This document shows, one piece after another, positions 31,348 through 41,494 of a stretch of DNA of 53,135 nt. Numbering within the stretch: the first letter of the stretch is position 1; every line of letters begins with the position of its first letter. The stretch is taken from contig JAJZUQ010000016.1 of assembly GCA_021848385.1 (NCBI GenBank), positions 1 through 53,135 on the forward strand, in the 5' to 3' direction. The position numbers and the translations under genes are program-made. Origin of the DNA: Deltaproteobacteria bacterium (GTDB lineage Bacteria > Desulfobacterota > Desulfuromonadia > Geobacterales > Geobacteraceae). The notes below the pieces were generated by a model. It did no database searches. It worked only from the letters and a program-made list of their open reading frames with translations, and was not told where the DNA came from.

Positions 31348-31752
31348 CTACCTATCCCCCGTCAGTTCCTGGAGCAGGTAAAGTTTCGGGTTCAGCCCCT
31401 GTACGCAGGAGATGATCTCTTTGAGGCGCTCCTCCTCAACCCCTTCCTCCATGTCGGTTCCCTGGAAATAGGGATACCCCTTGGGAAGGGGCGAATAGCT
31501 CCCGTCCCTCAGGAGCGACACGTCGACCATGTCGTTGACCCGTCCCGCCCCCTCCCATGGGTCGCGGTAGTTGAACTGGCGGGCGACGATGTGGAGCCCC
31601 ATGCCGTTGGGAAAGACACCTTTCACCTCGAAGGAAAAATCCCGCGGTGAACCGTAGGAGTCGGACCGGCCATCCCGGGCCATCACCTTGGCCCCCGCTG
31701 CCTCCAGCAGTTGCCGCACGGATTCGGCGGTCATTGGTGCAAATTCGCTCAT
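31348..31752 (-). CDS. Conserved hypothetical protein
   Basis: This 134-aa soluble protein is not one I recognise. It has an N-terminal helix (TAESVRQLLEAAGAKV), a beta-rich middle (DFSFEVKGVFPNGMGLHIV, FNYRDPWEGAGRVNDMVDV), and a C-terminal helical part (EERLKEIISCVQGLNPKLYLLQEL). No signal or membrane segment is visible. It stands alone between a MITE-like element and a family B palindrome, on the same strand as its neighbours. Confidence 0.6.
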   Translation of the reverse strand: MSEFAPMTAESVRQLLEAAGAKVMARDGRSDSYGSPRDFSFEVKGVFPNGMGLHIVARQFNYRDPWEGAGRVNDMVDVSLLRDGSYSPLPKGYPYFQGTDMEEGVEEERLKEIISCVQGLNPKLYLLQELTGDR

Positions 31753-31776
31753 AGATAATGTCCTTTCAAAATCGTT

Positions 31777-31892
31777 TTACCACAGAGGACACGGAGAAAA
31801 ATACGAGTAAAGCCTGAACCTTAAAATCGCTTTTTTGGGTAAACCCTAAAAACATTTGATTTTGGTTTTCCTCTGTGTCCTCCGTGGTAAAT
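31777..31892. repeat. Family B palindrome
   Basis: TTTTACCACAGAGGACACGG then AGAAAAA (from 31776) and TTTTCCTCTGTGTCCTCCG then TGGTAAA (31866-31891) are reverse complements over about 24 bp. They enclose about 65 bp of AT-rich sequence with no gene. It fills the gap between two minus-strand genes. Confidence 0.75.
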
Positions 31893-31905
31893 ATTTTTTT
31901 GACAA

Positions 31906-33081
31906 TCACACGTCCAGCCGCAATTCAACCCCCCACGGCACCGGCTTCTCCCCCTCTCGCGTCAGCACCCAGAGGGTCGGAAACTCCATGGTCTCCGGTG
32001 CTTCGCCGAAGCCGTCGGTGAGGTAGATCAGGGCTGCCGGGCGGGGGTGGAGGGTGCGGGCGTGGTCGAAAACCGGCCGGAGGTCGGTGAAGCCACCGCC
32101 GTGGTAGCTCTCCACCGTCACCCCGCTCCCCTTGAGGCTGGCGATGCGCTGGATGCGGCTGTTGGCGTAGAGGACGGTGATCTGTGCCTCCGCCCCCCGG
32201 GCGATACGGACCAGTTCCCGGGCAAATTCCTCACGCAGTTCCGGTGCATTGGTGGAGTCGCTCACGTCAATCCCCACGAGGAGATTGAGGCGACGGCGCT
32301 TCCTGATGCCGGGGGTAAGGTGCTCGAAGCGTCGGTGCTCCCGGCTCCACGTGGTCTGCCGTCCGACCCTGCCGGCGGTGGCCATGAACTGGCGCAGCAC
32401 CTGCCGCCAGGGGATGGGGGAGGGGGCAAGGAACCCGCCGACAAGTTCGCGCACGTCGGCCGGCACCTCCCCGTCGCAGGCGCGAAGAGCTTCCCGGACC
32501 ATCCCCCGTACCACCTCCTCTGCCAGGCGGAGCGGTGTGCTGTCAGCCTCGTCCCAGAGGGTATGGTCGTCCACCGTGGTTCCGGTCAGTCGGGGGATTT
32601 CTCCTTCCCCTGGTCCGGCATGGCCGCCGGCGTCTCTGCTGGAGTTGCCGATGCCGCTCCCTTCCAGGTTGCCGGTGTCGAAGGGTGAGGTCAGCCGGGC
32701 GTAGTACTCCTCCGCAGCAAGACCGTCTGGCTGATGATAGGCGGCGGGGAGCGGCGCATCATCGGGGAGTTGGAGGATGGAAGGGTTGATGGCCAGGTCG
32801 CAGGCGATGTCCCAGTCATGCCGGTTCCGCCCCTTGCGGCGTGCCATGTGAAGATGGAGGACATGCTTGATGGCATGCTCCAGAAGCCCTTCCTGAACTG
32901 CCGGCGCCAGTGGTGCAAACTTTTCCCCGTTCACCGCCAGCACCGGCACCCCGGCCCTGATGGTCACTCCGAGAGGGTGCTCACCTCCCGCCTCTTCCCG
33001 GCGAAAGCCGAGGAGGAACTGGCCATAGAAGGGGCGCTCTCTGAGGAGGCGGACGACGGCGTTTTCCAGGATTCTGTTCAT
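31906..33081 (-). CDS. VWA-like / DUF2201 putative metallopeptidase-domain protein
   Basis: This 391-aa protein matches the DUF2201 family. The N-terminal part holds a metallopeptidase-like helix (HAIKHVLHLHMARRKGRNRHDWDIA), then DLAINPSILQLPDDAPLP. A His/Gly-rich linker follows, and a C-terminal von Willebrand A-like domain with LLVGIDVSDSTNA (MIDAS-like DxSxS) and the conserved YHGGGFTDLRPVFDHA. These proteins usually accompany a MoxR-type AAA ATPase, which I do not see beside it here. The role is unknown; partnership with an unlinked MoxR is possible. Confidence 0.8.
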   Translation of the reverse strand: MNRILENAVVRLLRERPFYGQFLLGFRREEAGGEHPLGVTIRAGVPVLAVNGEKFAPLAPAVQEGLLEHAIKHVLHLHMARRKGRNRHDWDIACDLAINPSILQLPDDAPLPAAYHQPDGLAAEEYYARLTSPFDTGNLEGSGIGNSSRDAGGHAGPGEGEIPRLTGTTVDDHTLWDEADSTPLRLAEEVVRGMVREALRACDGEVPADVRELVGGFLAPSPIPWRQVLRQFMATAGRVGRQTTWSREHRRFEHLTPGIRKRRRLNLLVGIDVSDSTNAPELREEFARELVRIARGAEAQITVLYANSRIQRIASLKGSGVTVESYHGGGFTDLRPVFDHARTLHPRPAALIYLTDGFGEAPETMEFPTLWVLTREGEKPVPWGVELRLDV

Positions 33082-33188
33082 AGGCGGGTCAATTCTGTAG
33101 CCGATACATAGTGGATGTAGCCAGTAATCTTGCCAGGTAATGCGTTATATCCTCTGGTGCCCCCCTCTGATGCCGGTCGGGCGTCAGG

Positions 33189-33815
33189 TCAGAGCTTGGG
33201 GAAGCGAATGCGGCTGACCATAAGTGAGCCGGAAAGTGCGAAGCACAGGACTATCGGATGAAGCGTGAAGCCAGCAAACACGGTCTTTCCGAACCAGAGA
33301 GCGTCACGCAACGCACCCTGTGAGGCAGCCACCCACATCATGATGACCAGCAACAGCGACGTCGGAATGGGAGTCCCTTCGAAGTACTTCACCTTGTCAC
33401 CCCCTTCAGACAACGCTTCAGCCGTGACGTTGAAGCGGGCCAGGCGGGATACTCCGCAGGCAACGAAAAAGGTCAGAACAATACGGTCGTATAAGCCCTG
33501 CATGCCGCAACCGTAGGCAATCAAAGCCGGGGCTACGCCGAAGGAGACAATATCTGCCAGAGAGTCGAGATCCCGCCCCATCGCCGAACTCTTCTGTCGC
33601 CACCGGGCAATTCTTCCATCCAGGATATCAAACACCAAAGCGGCAAGGACCAGCCCGCAGGCAAAGTAGACATGTCTGACGTCGTCCGCTTGCAGGTAGG
33701 TCATGATGGCAAACGCTGCCGCCGTGCCGCAGGCAGCGTTTGCCAGTGTAAACCAGTCGGCAAGGTGGAATTCCCGGATCATGGAGAATGGTTTATTTGG
33801 TCTATGAATTGTCAT
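33189..33815 (-). CDS. pssA: CDP-diacylglycerol--serine O-phosphatidyltransferase
   Basis: This 208-aa membrane enzyme makes phosphatidylserine. The CDP-alcohol phosphotransferase motif D-G-x2-A-R-x8-G-x3-D-x3-D is complete in DGRIARWRQKSSAMGRD followed by LDSLAD. The opening HLADWFTLANAACGTAAAF and KYFEGTPIPTSLLLVIMM are characteristic of PssA. Several hydrophobic helices surround them. The start is uncertain: ATG 33815 (TIHRPNKPF) or ATG 33782 (IREFHLADW); I use the former. Confidence 0.88.
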   Translation of the reverse strand: MTIHRPNKPFSMIREFHLADWFTLANAACGTAAAFAIMTYLQADDVRHVYFACGLVLAALVFDILDGRIARWRQKSSAMGRDLDSLADIVSFGVAPALIAYGCGMQGLYDRIVLTFFVACGVSRLARFNVTAEALSEGGDKVKYFEGTPIPTSLLLVIMMWVAASQGALRDALWFGKTVFAGFTLHPIVLCFALSGSLMVSRIRFPKL

Positions 33816-33972
33816 GGATGACAGTAACTCCCTTTGCGGTAAGAACGTCCGCACGCTGCAAACAGATCCGCATCACCCCTCAAACAAAGGTAATACCCGG
33901 CTACGGCCCGGTATCATCGAACTGCCCGGCGGGTGGTGTGGATGCCCGGGTGATCGGGTGTCTCCGTAGAAT

Positions 33973-34587
33973 CTATAATTGTGCCAATAATTGACTTTTT
34001 AGCTCCTTGTATTCGCTTTCATCAATGAGACCCTTATCGAACAGTCCTTTCAATTTTAGCAGCTTACTTTCAATGTCTTCGCCTGATGTCTGGCCAGTTG
34101 AGCTTTGAGGCGGTGCCATTGAAATCTGAGTGCCACCAGCAACAGCACGTTTTTCTTCAAGCTCAAGTTCACGTTTTTTCTCCCACCAGTTTCTTTCAAT
34201 TTCCTGAAGGCGTGAATAAAATAATTTTGATTCCTGCAATGGTAAATCCGTTATTGCTACGACGCCGGCATTATTTCCTTTGTCGGCATTTATCGTTATT
34301 GCCCCCCCACTTAACACAGACATGTCGAATCGTACATCTTTAATGTCTCTGAAATAATAGTCTTTGAAGCTGGAGCTAAGCATCCCATAGTCATAGACAA
34401 TGATTCTTATATTTGTCAGAATCAGCGTCTTCGCACTGGTAGCAACGGCTTGCGTTATGGTAGAGACAAGCGATTCATCCTGAATCAGCAGTTTATTCAG
34501 TTCTTCTTCTGATACAGACATAAACTTAGGACGAATATCGTTTTTTGTCTGTTGGATTTTTTCAGTTACTTTGTCAAATATTCCCAT
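33973..34587 (-). CDS. PH-domain and SHOCT-domain protein
   Basis: This 204-aa protein has a bacterial PH-like domain (about 25-125), with TSAKTLILTNIRIIVYDYG and YYFRDIKDVRFDMSVLSGGA as seen in the bPH/YvbH group. A charged coiled segment (ERNWWEKKRELELEEKRA) and a C-terminal SHOCT motif follow, ESKLLKLKGLFDKGLIDE then EYKELKSQLL. SHOCT motifs mediate oligomerisation. Function is unknown. It is more AT-rich than its neighbours. Confidence 0.8.
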   Translation of the reverse strand: MGIFDKVTEKIQQTKNDIRPKFMSVSEEELNKLLIQDESLVSTITQAVATSAKTLILTNIRIIVYDYGMLSSSFKDYYFRDIKDVRFDMSVLSGGAITINADKGNNAGVVAITDLPLQESKLFYSRLQEIERNWWEKKRELELEEKRAVAGGTQISMAPPQSSTGQTSGEDIESKLLKLKGLFDKGLIDESEYKELKSQLLAQL

Positions 34588-34786
34588 TGCCGACCCCTCT
34601 CAGACAGTTGAATTCGTTTCATTGCCACGGGGACCCCATCCCCTGGTGCCCCGCTCTTATTGAATCAGTAACACCGCCTGATTGCAAGAGCTTTCTCCCT
34701 TCGCGAAGGATTGACGCAACAGGATTGCCTGCCGGATTCAGGAACGGGAGGAGAGGGTTCAACGTGAAAAGTGAAAAGGACTTTAG

Positions 34787-36355
34787 CTACGAGGTGGTCG
34801 GTAGATAGCCCGCGGCCAGTTGCCGGTAGGCATCGACCTGCGCCTCTTCCCATGCGGCATCCCGCCCCAGTTCGCTGGCCATGAGCCGGGCCACCGCCGG
34901 CGCCATTTCTATGCTGGCCCGGGCATCGAGGAAGAGCGCCCTGGTCCGGCGCGCCAGGACATCTTCCACGCTCCGGGCGTATTCCCGCCGCACCCCCCAG
35001 ATCACGTCGACGCCCCGGTAAGGAAGCAGGGGATGGAGCCGGGCACCCCAGGCGGAATTTTCAGCAGCAAGCCCTTCCACTTTCGCGGCATCGCAGCCGT
35101 ATTCCCCCACAGCTCCCTCTTCCCGAGCCGTCTCTTGCCACCCATGGATCCGTAATTCCCGTGTTACCGACGGCCGTTCCACGAGACCGGCAACCGCTGC
35201 CGCGGCCGTTACCGCCTCTTCCCCCATGTGGCGGTAGGTGGTCCATTTCCCTCCCGTAATGGTTACGAGGCCGGATGTGCTGACAAGGAGGGTATGGTCA
35301 CGGGAAAGGGAGGCGGTAGTTCCCCCCTTGTCGCTCTGGACGAGGGGACGCAGGCCGGCGAAGACGCTCAGCACGTCACGGGGTGCCGGGTCGCGGGTGA
35401 GGTAGCGGGCGGCATGGGCGAGGAGGAAATCGATCTCCTCCGGCAGAGGGCGCGGTTCGAGGGTGGTACTGTCCATGGGAGTATCGGTGGTGCCGACGAT
35501 GACCCGGTTGTGCCAGGGGACGGCGAAGAGGATTCTGCCGTCGTCGGTATGGGGGACCATGATGGCACTGTCGCCGGGGAGGAAGGACCGGTCGAGTACC
35601 AGATGTACTCCCTGGCTCGGAACGATGAGCGGGGTGCAGTCTGGTTCGTCCAGCCGCCGCACGCTGTCGGTGAAGACACCGGTGGCGTTGACCACCACGC
35701 GGGCCGTAAGATGGAACTGCTCACCGCTCTCCTCGTCTCTGGCCGTAACCCCCGTCACCAGGCCATGTTCCTTGACGAGCTCCGTGACCCGCACGTAGTT
35801 GAGCGGCGTCCCCCCCAGGTCCGCCATGGTCCGGGCCAGGGCGACGGCAAGGCGGGCATCGTCGAACTGGCCGTCGTGGTAGGCCACCCCACCCTTGAGT
35901 CCCTGTGGCTCAACGGTCGGGATGCGGGCCAGGGTCTCTTCCCGCGAGAGGAGCTGGGACGGCCCCAGGCCGAGCTTTCCCGCCAGCACGTCGTAGAGTT
36001 TCAGGCCAATCCCGTAGAATGGCCCTTCCCACCAGTCATAGAGGGGGACTACGAAGGAGAGGTTGTGCACCAGGTGGGGGGCGTTCTGGATCAGGAGTCC
36101 CCGCTCCCGTAAAGCATCCAGGACGAGGGAGACGTTCCCCTGCTGGAGGTAGCGGACGCCGCCATGGATCAGCTTGGTGCTCCGGCTCGACGTTCCCTTG
36201 GCAAAATCGTGCTGCTCCAGGAGAAGGGTGCGGTACCCCCGGCCGGCGGCATCCACCGCGACGCCGAGACCGGTGGCTCCGCCGCCGATGACGATGATGT
36301 CCCAGGGAGTTCTGTCCGTCAGGCTTTGAAGAAAGCGGTTGCGGTCGTTGATCAT
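34787..36355 (-). CDS. glpD: Glycerol-3-phosphate dehydrogenase (FAD, respiratory)
   Basis: GlpD oxidises glycerol 3-phosphate to dihydroxyacetone phosphate and passes electrons to quinone at the membrane. The 522-aa protein has the FAD dinucleotide fold [20 protein letters not shown] near residue 20, [18 protein letters not shown], a [10 protein letters not shown] segment, [24 protein letters not shown] and [13 protein letters not shown]-terminal GlpD domain ends near LAAGYL. The ATG overlaps the glpK stop (ATGA), so the pair is one operon read leftwards. No GlpF facilitator or regulator is seen beside it. Confidence 0.95.
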   Translation of the reverse strand: MINDRNRFLQSLTDRTPWDIIVIGGGATGLGVAVDAAGRGYRTLLLEQHDFAKGTSSRSTKLIHGGVRYLQQGNVSLVLDALRERGLLIQNAPHLVHNLSFVVPLYDWWEGPFYGIGLKLYDVLAGKLGLGPSQLLSREETLARIPTVEPQGLKGGVAYHDGQFDDARLAVALARTMADLGGTPLNYVRVTELVKEHGLVTGVTARDEESGEQFHLTARVVVNATGVFTDSVRRLDEPDCTPLIVPSQGVHLVLDRSFLPGDSAIMVPHTDDGRILFAVPWHNRVIVGTTDTPMDSTTLEPRPLPEEIDFLLAHAARYLTRDPAPRDVLSVFAGLRPLVQSDKGGTTASLSRDHTLLVSTSGLVTITGGKWTTYRHMGEEAVTAAAAVAGLVERPSVTRELRIHGWQETAREEGAVGEYGCDAAKVEGLAAENSAWGARLHPLLPYRGVDVIWGVRREYARSVEDVLARRTRALFLDARASIEMAPAVARLMASELGRDAAWEEAQVDAYRQLAAGYLPTTS

Positions 36356-37857
36356 GGTGACGGTTCTCCCTGCACGGCCCATCCCTTGGCCCGTTCCAGC
36401 GCACGACTCCAGCCGGCTCGCAGTTCAGCCACACGCTCCATCGGGAGATCCGGGACGAAGGTCCGATCCAGCTGCCAGTGGGCGGCGATTTCTGCCTGGT
36501 CCCGCCAGTAGCCGATCGCCAGCCCTGCCAGGCAGGCGGCACCGAGGGCGGTGGTTTCGTGAACGGTCGGTCGTGTCACCGGCACCCGGAGAAGATCGGC
36601 CTGGAACTGCATGAGCAGGTTGTTGAGGGCTGCGCCGCCATCCACCCGGAGCTCCGCCAGGGGGAGGCCGGCATCGTCCTCCATGGCCTGGAGGAGATCG
36701 GCCACCTGGAAGGCGATCCCTTCCAGGGTCGCCCTTGCGATATGGGCGGCGGTGGTACCCCGGGTGATGCCGACAATGGTACCCCGGGCGTACTGGTCCC
36801 AGTGGGGAGCCCCGAGCCCGGCGAAGGCGGGGACCAGGTAGACCCCCCCGCTGTCGGGGACCGATGCGGCAAGCGGTTCCACTTCGGCGGCTGAGCGGAT
36901 GATGCCGAGCCCGTCCCTGAGCCACTGCACGGCGGCACCGGCGATGAAAACGCTCCCTTCGAGGGCATACTCGGTCCGCTCGCCGATACGCCACGCCACG
37001 GTCGTGAGGAGGTTGTTCCGGGAGGGGACCGCCGTGGCGCCGGTATGCATGAGCATGAAACAGCCGGTACCGTAGGTGTTCTTGACCATGCCGGGGCGGG
37101 TGCAGGTCTGGCCGAACAGGGCAGCCTGCTGGTCTCCGGCTATGCCGGCGATGGGGACCGGCACGGCGAAGAGGCCGGGGGCGGTCTTGCCGTATACCTC
37201 GCTGGAACTTGCCACCCTGGGAAGAAGGCTGGCCGGTATCCGTAACAGTTCCAGCAGTTCCCCGTCCCAATCTCCCCGGTGGATATCGTACATCAGGGTC
37301 CGGGAGGCGTTGCTGACGTCGGTCAGGTGGCACTTTCCTCCGGTCAGGTTCCAGACAAGCCAGGAGTCGATAGTGCCGAAGGCGAGTTCCCCTGCTTCGG
37401 CCCTCCGCCTGGCATCGGGGATGTTGTCCAGGAGCCAGGCAAGCTTGGTGCCGGAAAAATAGGCGTCCAGCACCAGGCCGGTCCGCTCCCGGAAGAGCGG
37501 TTCCAGCCCCGCCTCCTTCAGCCGGTCGCAGGCGGCAGCGGTGCGCCTGTCCTGCCAGACGATGGCGTTGTGGAGCGGTTGACCGGTCCGGCGGTCCCAG
37601 AGGAGGGTGGTCTCCCGCTGGTTGGTTATGCCGATGGCGGCGATGTCGGCCATGGTCAGCCCCGCGCGGGTGACCGCCTCCATGGCGACCCCCACCTGGG
37701 AAGCCCATATCTCGTTTCCGTCCTGTTCCACCCAGCCGGGCTGGGGGAAGAACTGCCTGAACTCCCGCTGTGCCATCCCCCGTATCGTGCCGGCCCGGTC
37801 GAATACCATGGCACGGGAGCTGGTGGTCCCCTGGTCGAGGGCAAGAATGAATTTCAT
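36352..37857 (-). CDS. glpK: Glycerol kinase
   Basis: The 501-aa FGGY-family kinase makes glycerol 3-phosphate. Diagnostic segments include [16 protein letters not shown] at the start, [76 protein letters not shown] and [20 protein letters not shown] start at ATG 37857, where GGAGA lies upstream; in-frame codons beyond it are not conserved. It overlaps glpD by four bases, with a shared promoter expected in the 99-bp gap to the divergent MBL gene. Confidence 0.96.
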   Translation of the reverse strand: MKFILALDQGTTSSRAMVFDRAGTIRGMAQREFRQFFPQPGWVEQDGNEIWASQVGVAMEAVTRAGLTMADIAAIGITNQRETTLLWDRRTGQPLHNAIVWQDRRTAAACDRLKEAGLEPLFRERTGLVLDAYFSGTKLAWLLDNIPDARRRAEAGELAFGTIDSWLVWNLTGGKCHLTDVSNASRTLMYDIHRGDWDGELLELLRIPASLLPRVASSSEVYGKTAPGLFAVPVPIAGIAGDQQAALFGQTCTRPGMVKNTYGTGCFMLMHTGATAVPSRNNLLTTVAWRIGERTEYALEGSVFIAGAAVQWLRDGLGIIRSAAEVEPLAASVPDSGGVYLVPAFAGLGAPHWDQYARGTIVGITRGTTAAHIARATLEGIAFQVADLLQAMEDDAGLPLAELRVDGGAALNNLLMQFQADLLRVPVTRPTVHETTALGAACLAGLAIGYWRDQAEIAAHWQLDRTFVPDLPMERVAELRAGWSRALERAKGWAVQGEPSP

Positions 37858-37956
37858 GGTGTCTCCGCGAAAAGTGGTCTGCAATCCAGTATACTTGAAG
37901 CAGTGCAAAGGGGAAAGTATCCTCTTTGTCTGATCTGCCAAGGAGAAAGCCTCCCC

Positions 37957-38979
37957 ATGCGCCCTAATTTCCATCCATCACTCATCAACTGCTCCTTCGA
38001 CGATCCTGGTGTCTACGTCGATTTCCTCTTCGAGCGGCGGGCGCTCCTCTTTGACCTGGGGGAGCCGGGGCCACTCACTCCCCGCAAGCTGTTGCGGGTC
38101 AGCCATGTCTTCGTCTCCCACACCCACGTGGACCACTTCATCGGTTTCGATAACCTGGTGCGCCTCTGCCTGGGGCGGGACAAGCGTCTCCACCTGTTCG
38201 GGCCCGCCGGTTTCACCGACCGGGTCGGCCACCGGCTCGCCGGTTACACCTGGAACCTGGTGCAGGACTACCCGACCGACTTCACGGTCGTGGCGACCGA
38301 GCTCCATCCTGACGGCACCGCCCTGACGGCGGAATTCCACTGTCTGCGCCAGTTTGCCCGGGAAGCTGAACGCCGCGAGGCCTTCCCTGACGGCATCATT
38401 CTCGATGAGGCGGCCTTCCGGGTCCGCGTCGCCTTTCTCCAGCACCGGATTCCTTCCCTCGCCTTTGCTCTGGAGGAGAAGCGACACTTCAGTGTCAGGA
38501 AAAACCGGCTGGAGGAACGGGGGTGGCGGGTCGGGCCGTGGCTTGCCGAACTGAAACGGGCCATCCTGGCGGAGGCGGCGGACGACGCCCCGTTCCGGGT
38601 CTGGTGGCGTGAGGGGGGAAGGGAGCACGAGGAGTTTCACCCCCTCGGCGTGTTGAAGGAAGAGATCGTGACCATTGTCCCGGGGCAGAAGATCACCTAC
38701 GTGACCGATGCTGTCTGCACGGCGGAGAACGCCGCCCGGATCGTGGATCTGGCCCGCGGTTCCGACTATCTTTTCATCGAGGCGGTGTTCCTCCATGCCG
38801 ATGCGGAACGGGCCTTCACCCGCTGTCACCTGACGGCGCGCCAGGCGGGGGAACTGGCCCGGGCGGCCGGCGCGGCGCGGGTACAGCCGTTTCATTTCTC
38901 ACCCCGTTACCAGTATGCCGAGGAAGAGGTACGGCGGGAGGTGGCGGAAGCCTTTGCCGGTACCGGTTTTGGGAAATGA
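37957..38979 (+). CDS. MBL-fold metal hydrolase, RNase Z-like
   Basis: This 340-aa metallo-beta-lactamase-fold protein has the zinc motif H-x-H-x-D-H in [13 protein letters not shown] near residue 55. It also has [15 protein letters not shown], a long insert (about 130-215), [17 protein letters not shown] and [16 protein letters not shown], and the last histidine in [10 protein letters not shown]. The overall plan is that of tRNase Z-like enzymes, but the insert and sequence are atypical, so RNase Z activity is not assured. ATG 37957 has AAGGAG upstream. It is divergent from glpK. Confidence 0.82.
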   Translation: MRPNFHPSLINCSFDDPGVYVDFLFERRALLFDLGEPGPLTPRKLLRVSHVFVSHTHVDHFIGFDNLVRLCLGRDKRLHLFGPAGFTDRVGHRLAGYTWNLVQDYPTDFTVVATELHPDGTALTAEFHCLRQFAREAERREAFPDGIILDEAAFRVRVAFLQHRIPSLAFALEEKRHFSVRKNRLEERGWRVGPWLAELKRAILAEAADDAPFRVWWREGGREHEEFHPLGVLKEEIVTIVPGQKITYVTDAVCTAENAARIVDLARGSDYLFIEAVFLHADAERAFTRCHLTARQAGELARAAGAARVQPFHFSPRYQYAEEEVRREVAEAFAGTGFGK

Positions 38980-39138
38980 GACGGTGGGTGGCACCGAAAA
39001 TTACCTGAACAGGTTTATATTTGCGTAGTATCCTCTATAATTTGCTATGAAAATTCCAACTAAACGCTGAAAATGATCGGCGGGCGGTAGATGCAGAACG
39101 GAGTTGCCGTGGCAGTTAAATGCCGCCGGGAGGGGAGA

Positions 39139-39540
39139 ATGATTCGCTACATTACCTTGAAGAGCCACGCCAGGACCGAATTCATCGACATAACCGGTGA
39201 CGTGAAGGAGATGGTGAAGCAGGCCGGCATCAAGAGCGGGGTCGTCCACCTGTTCATTCTTCACACCACCGCGGCTATTACCGTTAACGAGGGTGTCGAC
39301 CCTGCGGTGCAGCGGGACATGAACGGTTTCCTCAGCAAGCTTGTCCCCAACGACCCTTACTTCACCCACAGCGAGGGGAATTCCGACGCACACATCAAAT
39401 CGTCGCTGGTCGGCACCTCCCAGACTCTCCTGGTAGATGGGGGCAAGCTGGTGCTCGGTACCTGGCAGGCGGTCTATTTCTGCGAGTTCGACGGGCCGCG
39501 GGAGCGGAAGATCGCCGTGCGGATCGCCGCCGGCGATTAA
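39139..39540 (+). CDS. YjbQ family protein (UPF0047)
   Basis: This 133-aa protein matches the YjbQ/UPF0047 family, small trimers sometimes annotated as secondary thiamine-phosphate synthases. The signatures are GVVHLFILHTTAAITVNEG, the EGNSDAHIKSSLVG histidine motif, and GTWQAVYFCEFDGPRERKI at the C-terminus. ATG 39139 follows a GGGAGGGGAGA ribosome site. It is probably a single-gene unit, because a terminator hairpin follows. The physiological role of the family is unclear. Confidence 0.88.
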   Translation: MIRYITLKSHARTEFIDITGDVKEMVKQAGIKSGVVHLFILHTTAAITVNEGVDPAVQRDMNGFLSKLVPNDPYFTHSEGNSDAHIKSSLVGTSQTLLVDGGKLVLGTWQAVYFCEFDGPRERKIAVRIAAGD

Positions 39541-39654
39541 TCCCAAAACCACATTGCTCGCGCGACGCCGCAACGAACGCCACAAAATTCAAGCCACCAA
39601 CGGCAATTGAACGCGTCAAAAGCGGATAGCATTTGATTTGCTGTTCAAACAAAA

Positions 39655-39680
39655 ACGGCACCGTTCCCGGTGCCGTCTCT
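39655..39680. terminator. Terminator after the YjbQ gene
   Basis: ACGGCACCG (39655-39663) and CGGTGCCGT (39668-39676) form a 9-bp stem with a TTCC loop. CTCTTTT follows on the plus strand and an A-run precedes it, so it can serve both the YjbQ gene and the converging PilZ gene. Confidence 0.8.
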
Positions 39681-39704
39681 TTTCCAATCCTCGATCCGCA
39701 TCCC

Positions 39705-40043
39705 TCAACGAGTCATGAGCTCGTCGCACATCTGCTGATAAATCTCTTCACCGTTGATGAAGCGGGTAATCCTCACCCCCATGCCGCATTTCTTGACCAG
39801 GTGAATCATCTGGGGGGGGACTTTCTTCGCCCACATGACTAGTGCTTCCATGGCGAGGACTTCGCCGCTCTGGGCAGTCAGGTCGATCTTTATCCTAGTT
39901 CCCGGCGGGCAGATGTTCGTAGTCTTGATGAACATCCCTTCGGGAGAAATGTCCTCCGTAAAGGCCATCCGGGCCGGTTCCTCAATCCCGAAGCGGAGCG
40001 TCAGGCGCTTGCGCAGCCGGATGATATCGCGTTTTTCCGCCAT
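39705..40043 (-). CDS. PilZ-domain protein
   Basis: This 112-aa single PilZ domain probably binds cyclic di-GMP. The N-terminal arginine motif is in RLRKRLTLRFG and the D-x-S-x-x-G motif is DISPEGMFIKT near residue 31. These are the two nucleotide-contacting elements of the family. The rest is beta-barrel (RIKIDLTAQSGEVLAMEALV). It stands alone behind the aminotransferase gene on the same strand; possible partners are not indicated. Confidence 0.83.
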   Translation of the reverse strand: MAEKRDIIRLRKRLTLRFGIEEPARMAFTEDISPEGMFIKTTNICPPGTRIKIDLTAQSGEVLAMEALVMWAKKVPPQMIHLVKKCGMGVRITRFINGEEIYQQMCDELMTR

Positions 40044-40090
40044 TTTTCAGATCTCCCTGTCAATAAATAACATCACATGGTTCAGGCATG

Positions 40091-41395
40091 TCAGGAATTG
40101 AGGTAGGCGCCGATTTTCTCCGCCAGGGTCCGGTATATACGTTTGCACTCCTCTTCGTCCTTTTCCAGGAGGGTGACCCGGAATCCTTGCAGGGGTGAGT
40201 TGAAGGAAGAGAGGGGGACGACGCAGATGCCGGTGTGGGCGAGGATGTAGTAGACGAAACGCTTGTCGGGCGATACGCCGGGCGCGTTGACGAGCCCTTC
40301 TACCAGTTCCTTCACCTCAGGGTTGGAAATGGGGAGGCTCTGACAACGATTGAGAAGTCCCTCCTTGAAGGCGACCGCCATGTAGAAGGCGCCGTTAGTC
40401 CGGTTGACCATGAGTCCCGGCACCTCTTTCAGGAAGTTATAGGTGATGTTGCTCGCCTTTTCATAGCTGGCCACCCGCTCCGCCAGGTAGGGGGCGTACT
40501 GGGGGTGCTGCATGATCGCCGGGAGTGCTCGCTGGGGGAGGGTGGTGGAGCAGACCTCGTTCATCTTGGAGCTGAGGATGGCATTGACGTACTTTCCGAA
40601 ACGATCGTCCTTGCCGTAGTTGTAGACTTCGATCCAGCCGCAGCGGGAACCGGGCCACGGGAACTCCTTGGAAATTCCCTTCATGGCGATGGCCGGCACG
40701 TCGCCGATCACGTCGGAGATGGGGACGGTCTGCTCGCCGTTATAGACGATATTGTTGTAGACCTCGTCGGCGATGATGAAGAGGTCGTACTCCCGCGCAA
40801 TGGCGACGATTTCCCGCAGGGTCTCAACGGGATAGACCATGCCGGTCGGGTTGTCCGGGTTGATGATCATGATGCCGGCGATCTGGGGATTGTACTTCAC
40901 GTGGTTGCGCAGGTCTTCCAGGTCGGGATACCAGTTGTTTTCCGGGTCGAGCCGGTAGCAGACCGGTGCTGCATGGGCATGGGCCGCTTCACCGAGGGAG
41001 TGGGTGGTGTAGGTGGGGGAGGGGAGGAGGACACGGGTTTCGGGGCGGAGGCAGCCATACACCTTGGCGATGGCGTCACCCAGTCCGTTGAAGAAGATGA
41101 TGTCGTCCGGGGTAATCCTGGCTCCGCCACGCCGGTTCGTTACGTCGCAGATGAATTCCCGGGTCTCCAGCACGCCGCGGGTGTGGCAGTATCCCCAGGA
41201 ATCGTTGTGCATCGCCTCGCGGGCCACGATTTCCTTCATCCAGTCCGGGATCACCTCTCCCTTGACGATGGGGTCGCCAATATTTTCCCAGTTGATCTTC
41301 ACACCGTGTCTCTGGAGTTTTTCCGCCACGTTGACGATGTTCCGTATCTCGTAGGTCAGTTCGCCCGCGCCGTGGCTGACAATGTCGCTTCGCAT
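40091..41395 (-). CDS. PLP-dependent class I/II aminotransferase, probably alanine-forming
   Basis: This 434-aa fold-type I aminotransferase has GDPIVKGEVIPDWMKEIV near the N-terminus, FFNGLGDAIAKVYGCL, PSPTYTTHSLGEAA, IINPDNPTGMVYP, the Asp-Glu pair in FIIADEVYNNIVY, and the PLP lysine in MKGISKEFPWPGSRCGW. The C-terminal VVPLSSFNSPLQGFRVTLL carries the substrate arginine. Motifs alone do not fix the amino acid. An Ala-codon-rich leader with an attenuator-like terminator stands upstream, which points to alanine as product or regulator. AGGGAGG precedes the ATG. Confidence 0.85.
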   Translation of the reverse strand: MRSDIVSHGAGELTYEIRNIVNVAEKLQRHGVKINWENIGDPIVKGEVIPDWMKEIVAREAMHNDSWGYCHTRGVLETREFICDVTNRRGGARITPDDIIFFNGLGDAIAKVYGCLRPETRVLLPSPTYTTHSLGEAAHAHAAPVCYRLDPENNWYPDLEDLRNHVKYNPQIAGIMIINPDNPTGMVYPVETLREIVAIAREYDLFIIADEVYNNIVYNGEQTVPISDVIGDVPAIAMKGISKEFPWPGSRCGWIEVYNYGKDDRFGKYVNAILSSKMNEVCSTTLPQRALPAIMQHPQYAPYLAERVASYEKASNITYNFLKEVPGLMVNRTNGAFYMAVAFKEGLLNRCQSLPISNPEVKELVEGLVNAPGVSPDKRFVYYILAHTGICVVPLSSFNSPLQGFRVTLLEKDEEECKRIYRTLAEKIGAYLNS

Positions 41396-41445
41396 GATGC
41401 CTCCCTGATGCTGTGTATTGTTAGCTTGTGTGGTTCAAAAAAAAA

Positions 41446-41467
41446 GGCCGTGGGAGTGCCCACGGCC
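41446..41467 (-). terminator. Attenuator terminator ahead of the aminotransferase
   Basis: On the minus strand GGCCGTGGG and CCCACGGCC form a perfect 9-bp stem with a CACT loop, followed by nine T's (plus-strand A-run 41437-41445). It lies 27 bases past the end of the leader ORF and about 40 bases before the aminotransferase start, so it would end transcription before the gene. Confidence 0.85.
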
Positions 41468-41494
41468 ATCATGTTGAGAATACGCGAAGGGTGC

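Noticed and set aside
37279..37956. A long in-frame upstream extension of the MBL hydrolase gene.
   Set aside because: It runs antisense through glpK and has no conserved content. ATG 37957 has a good ribosome site.
41446..41467. Treating the hairpin before the aminotransferase as an ordinary terminator of an upstream gene.
   Set aside because: The nearest upstream gene on that strand starts its leader at 41587 and ends at 41495. The hairpin lies between the leader and the aminotransferase start, and it has a competing antiterminator pairing.
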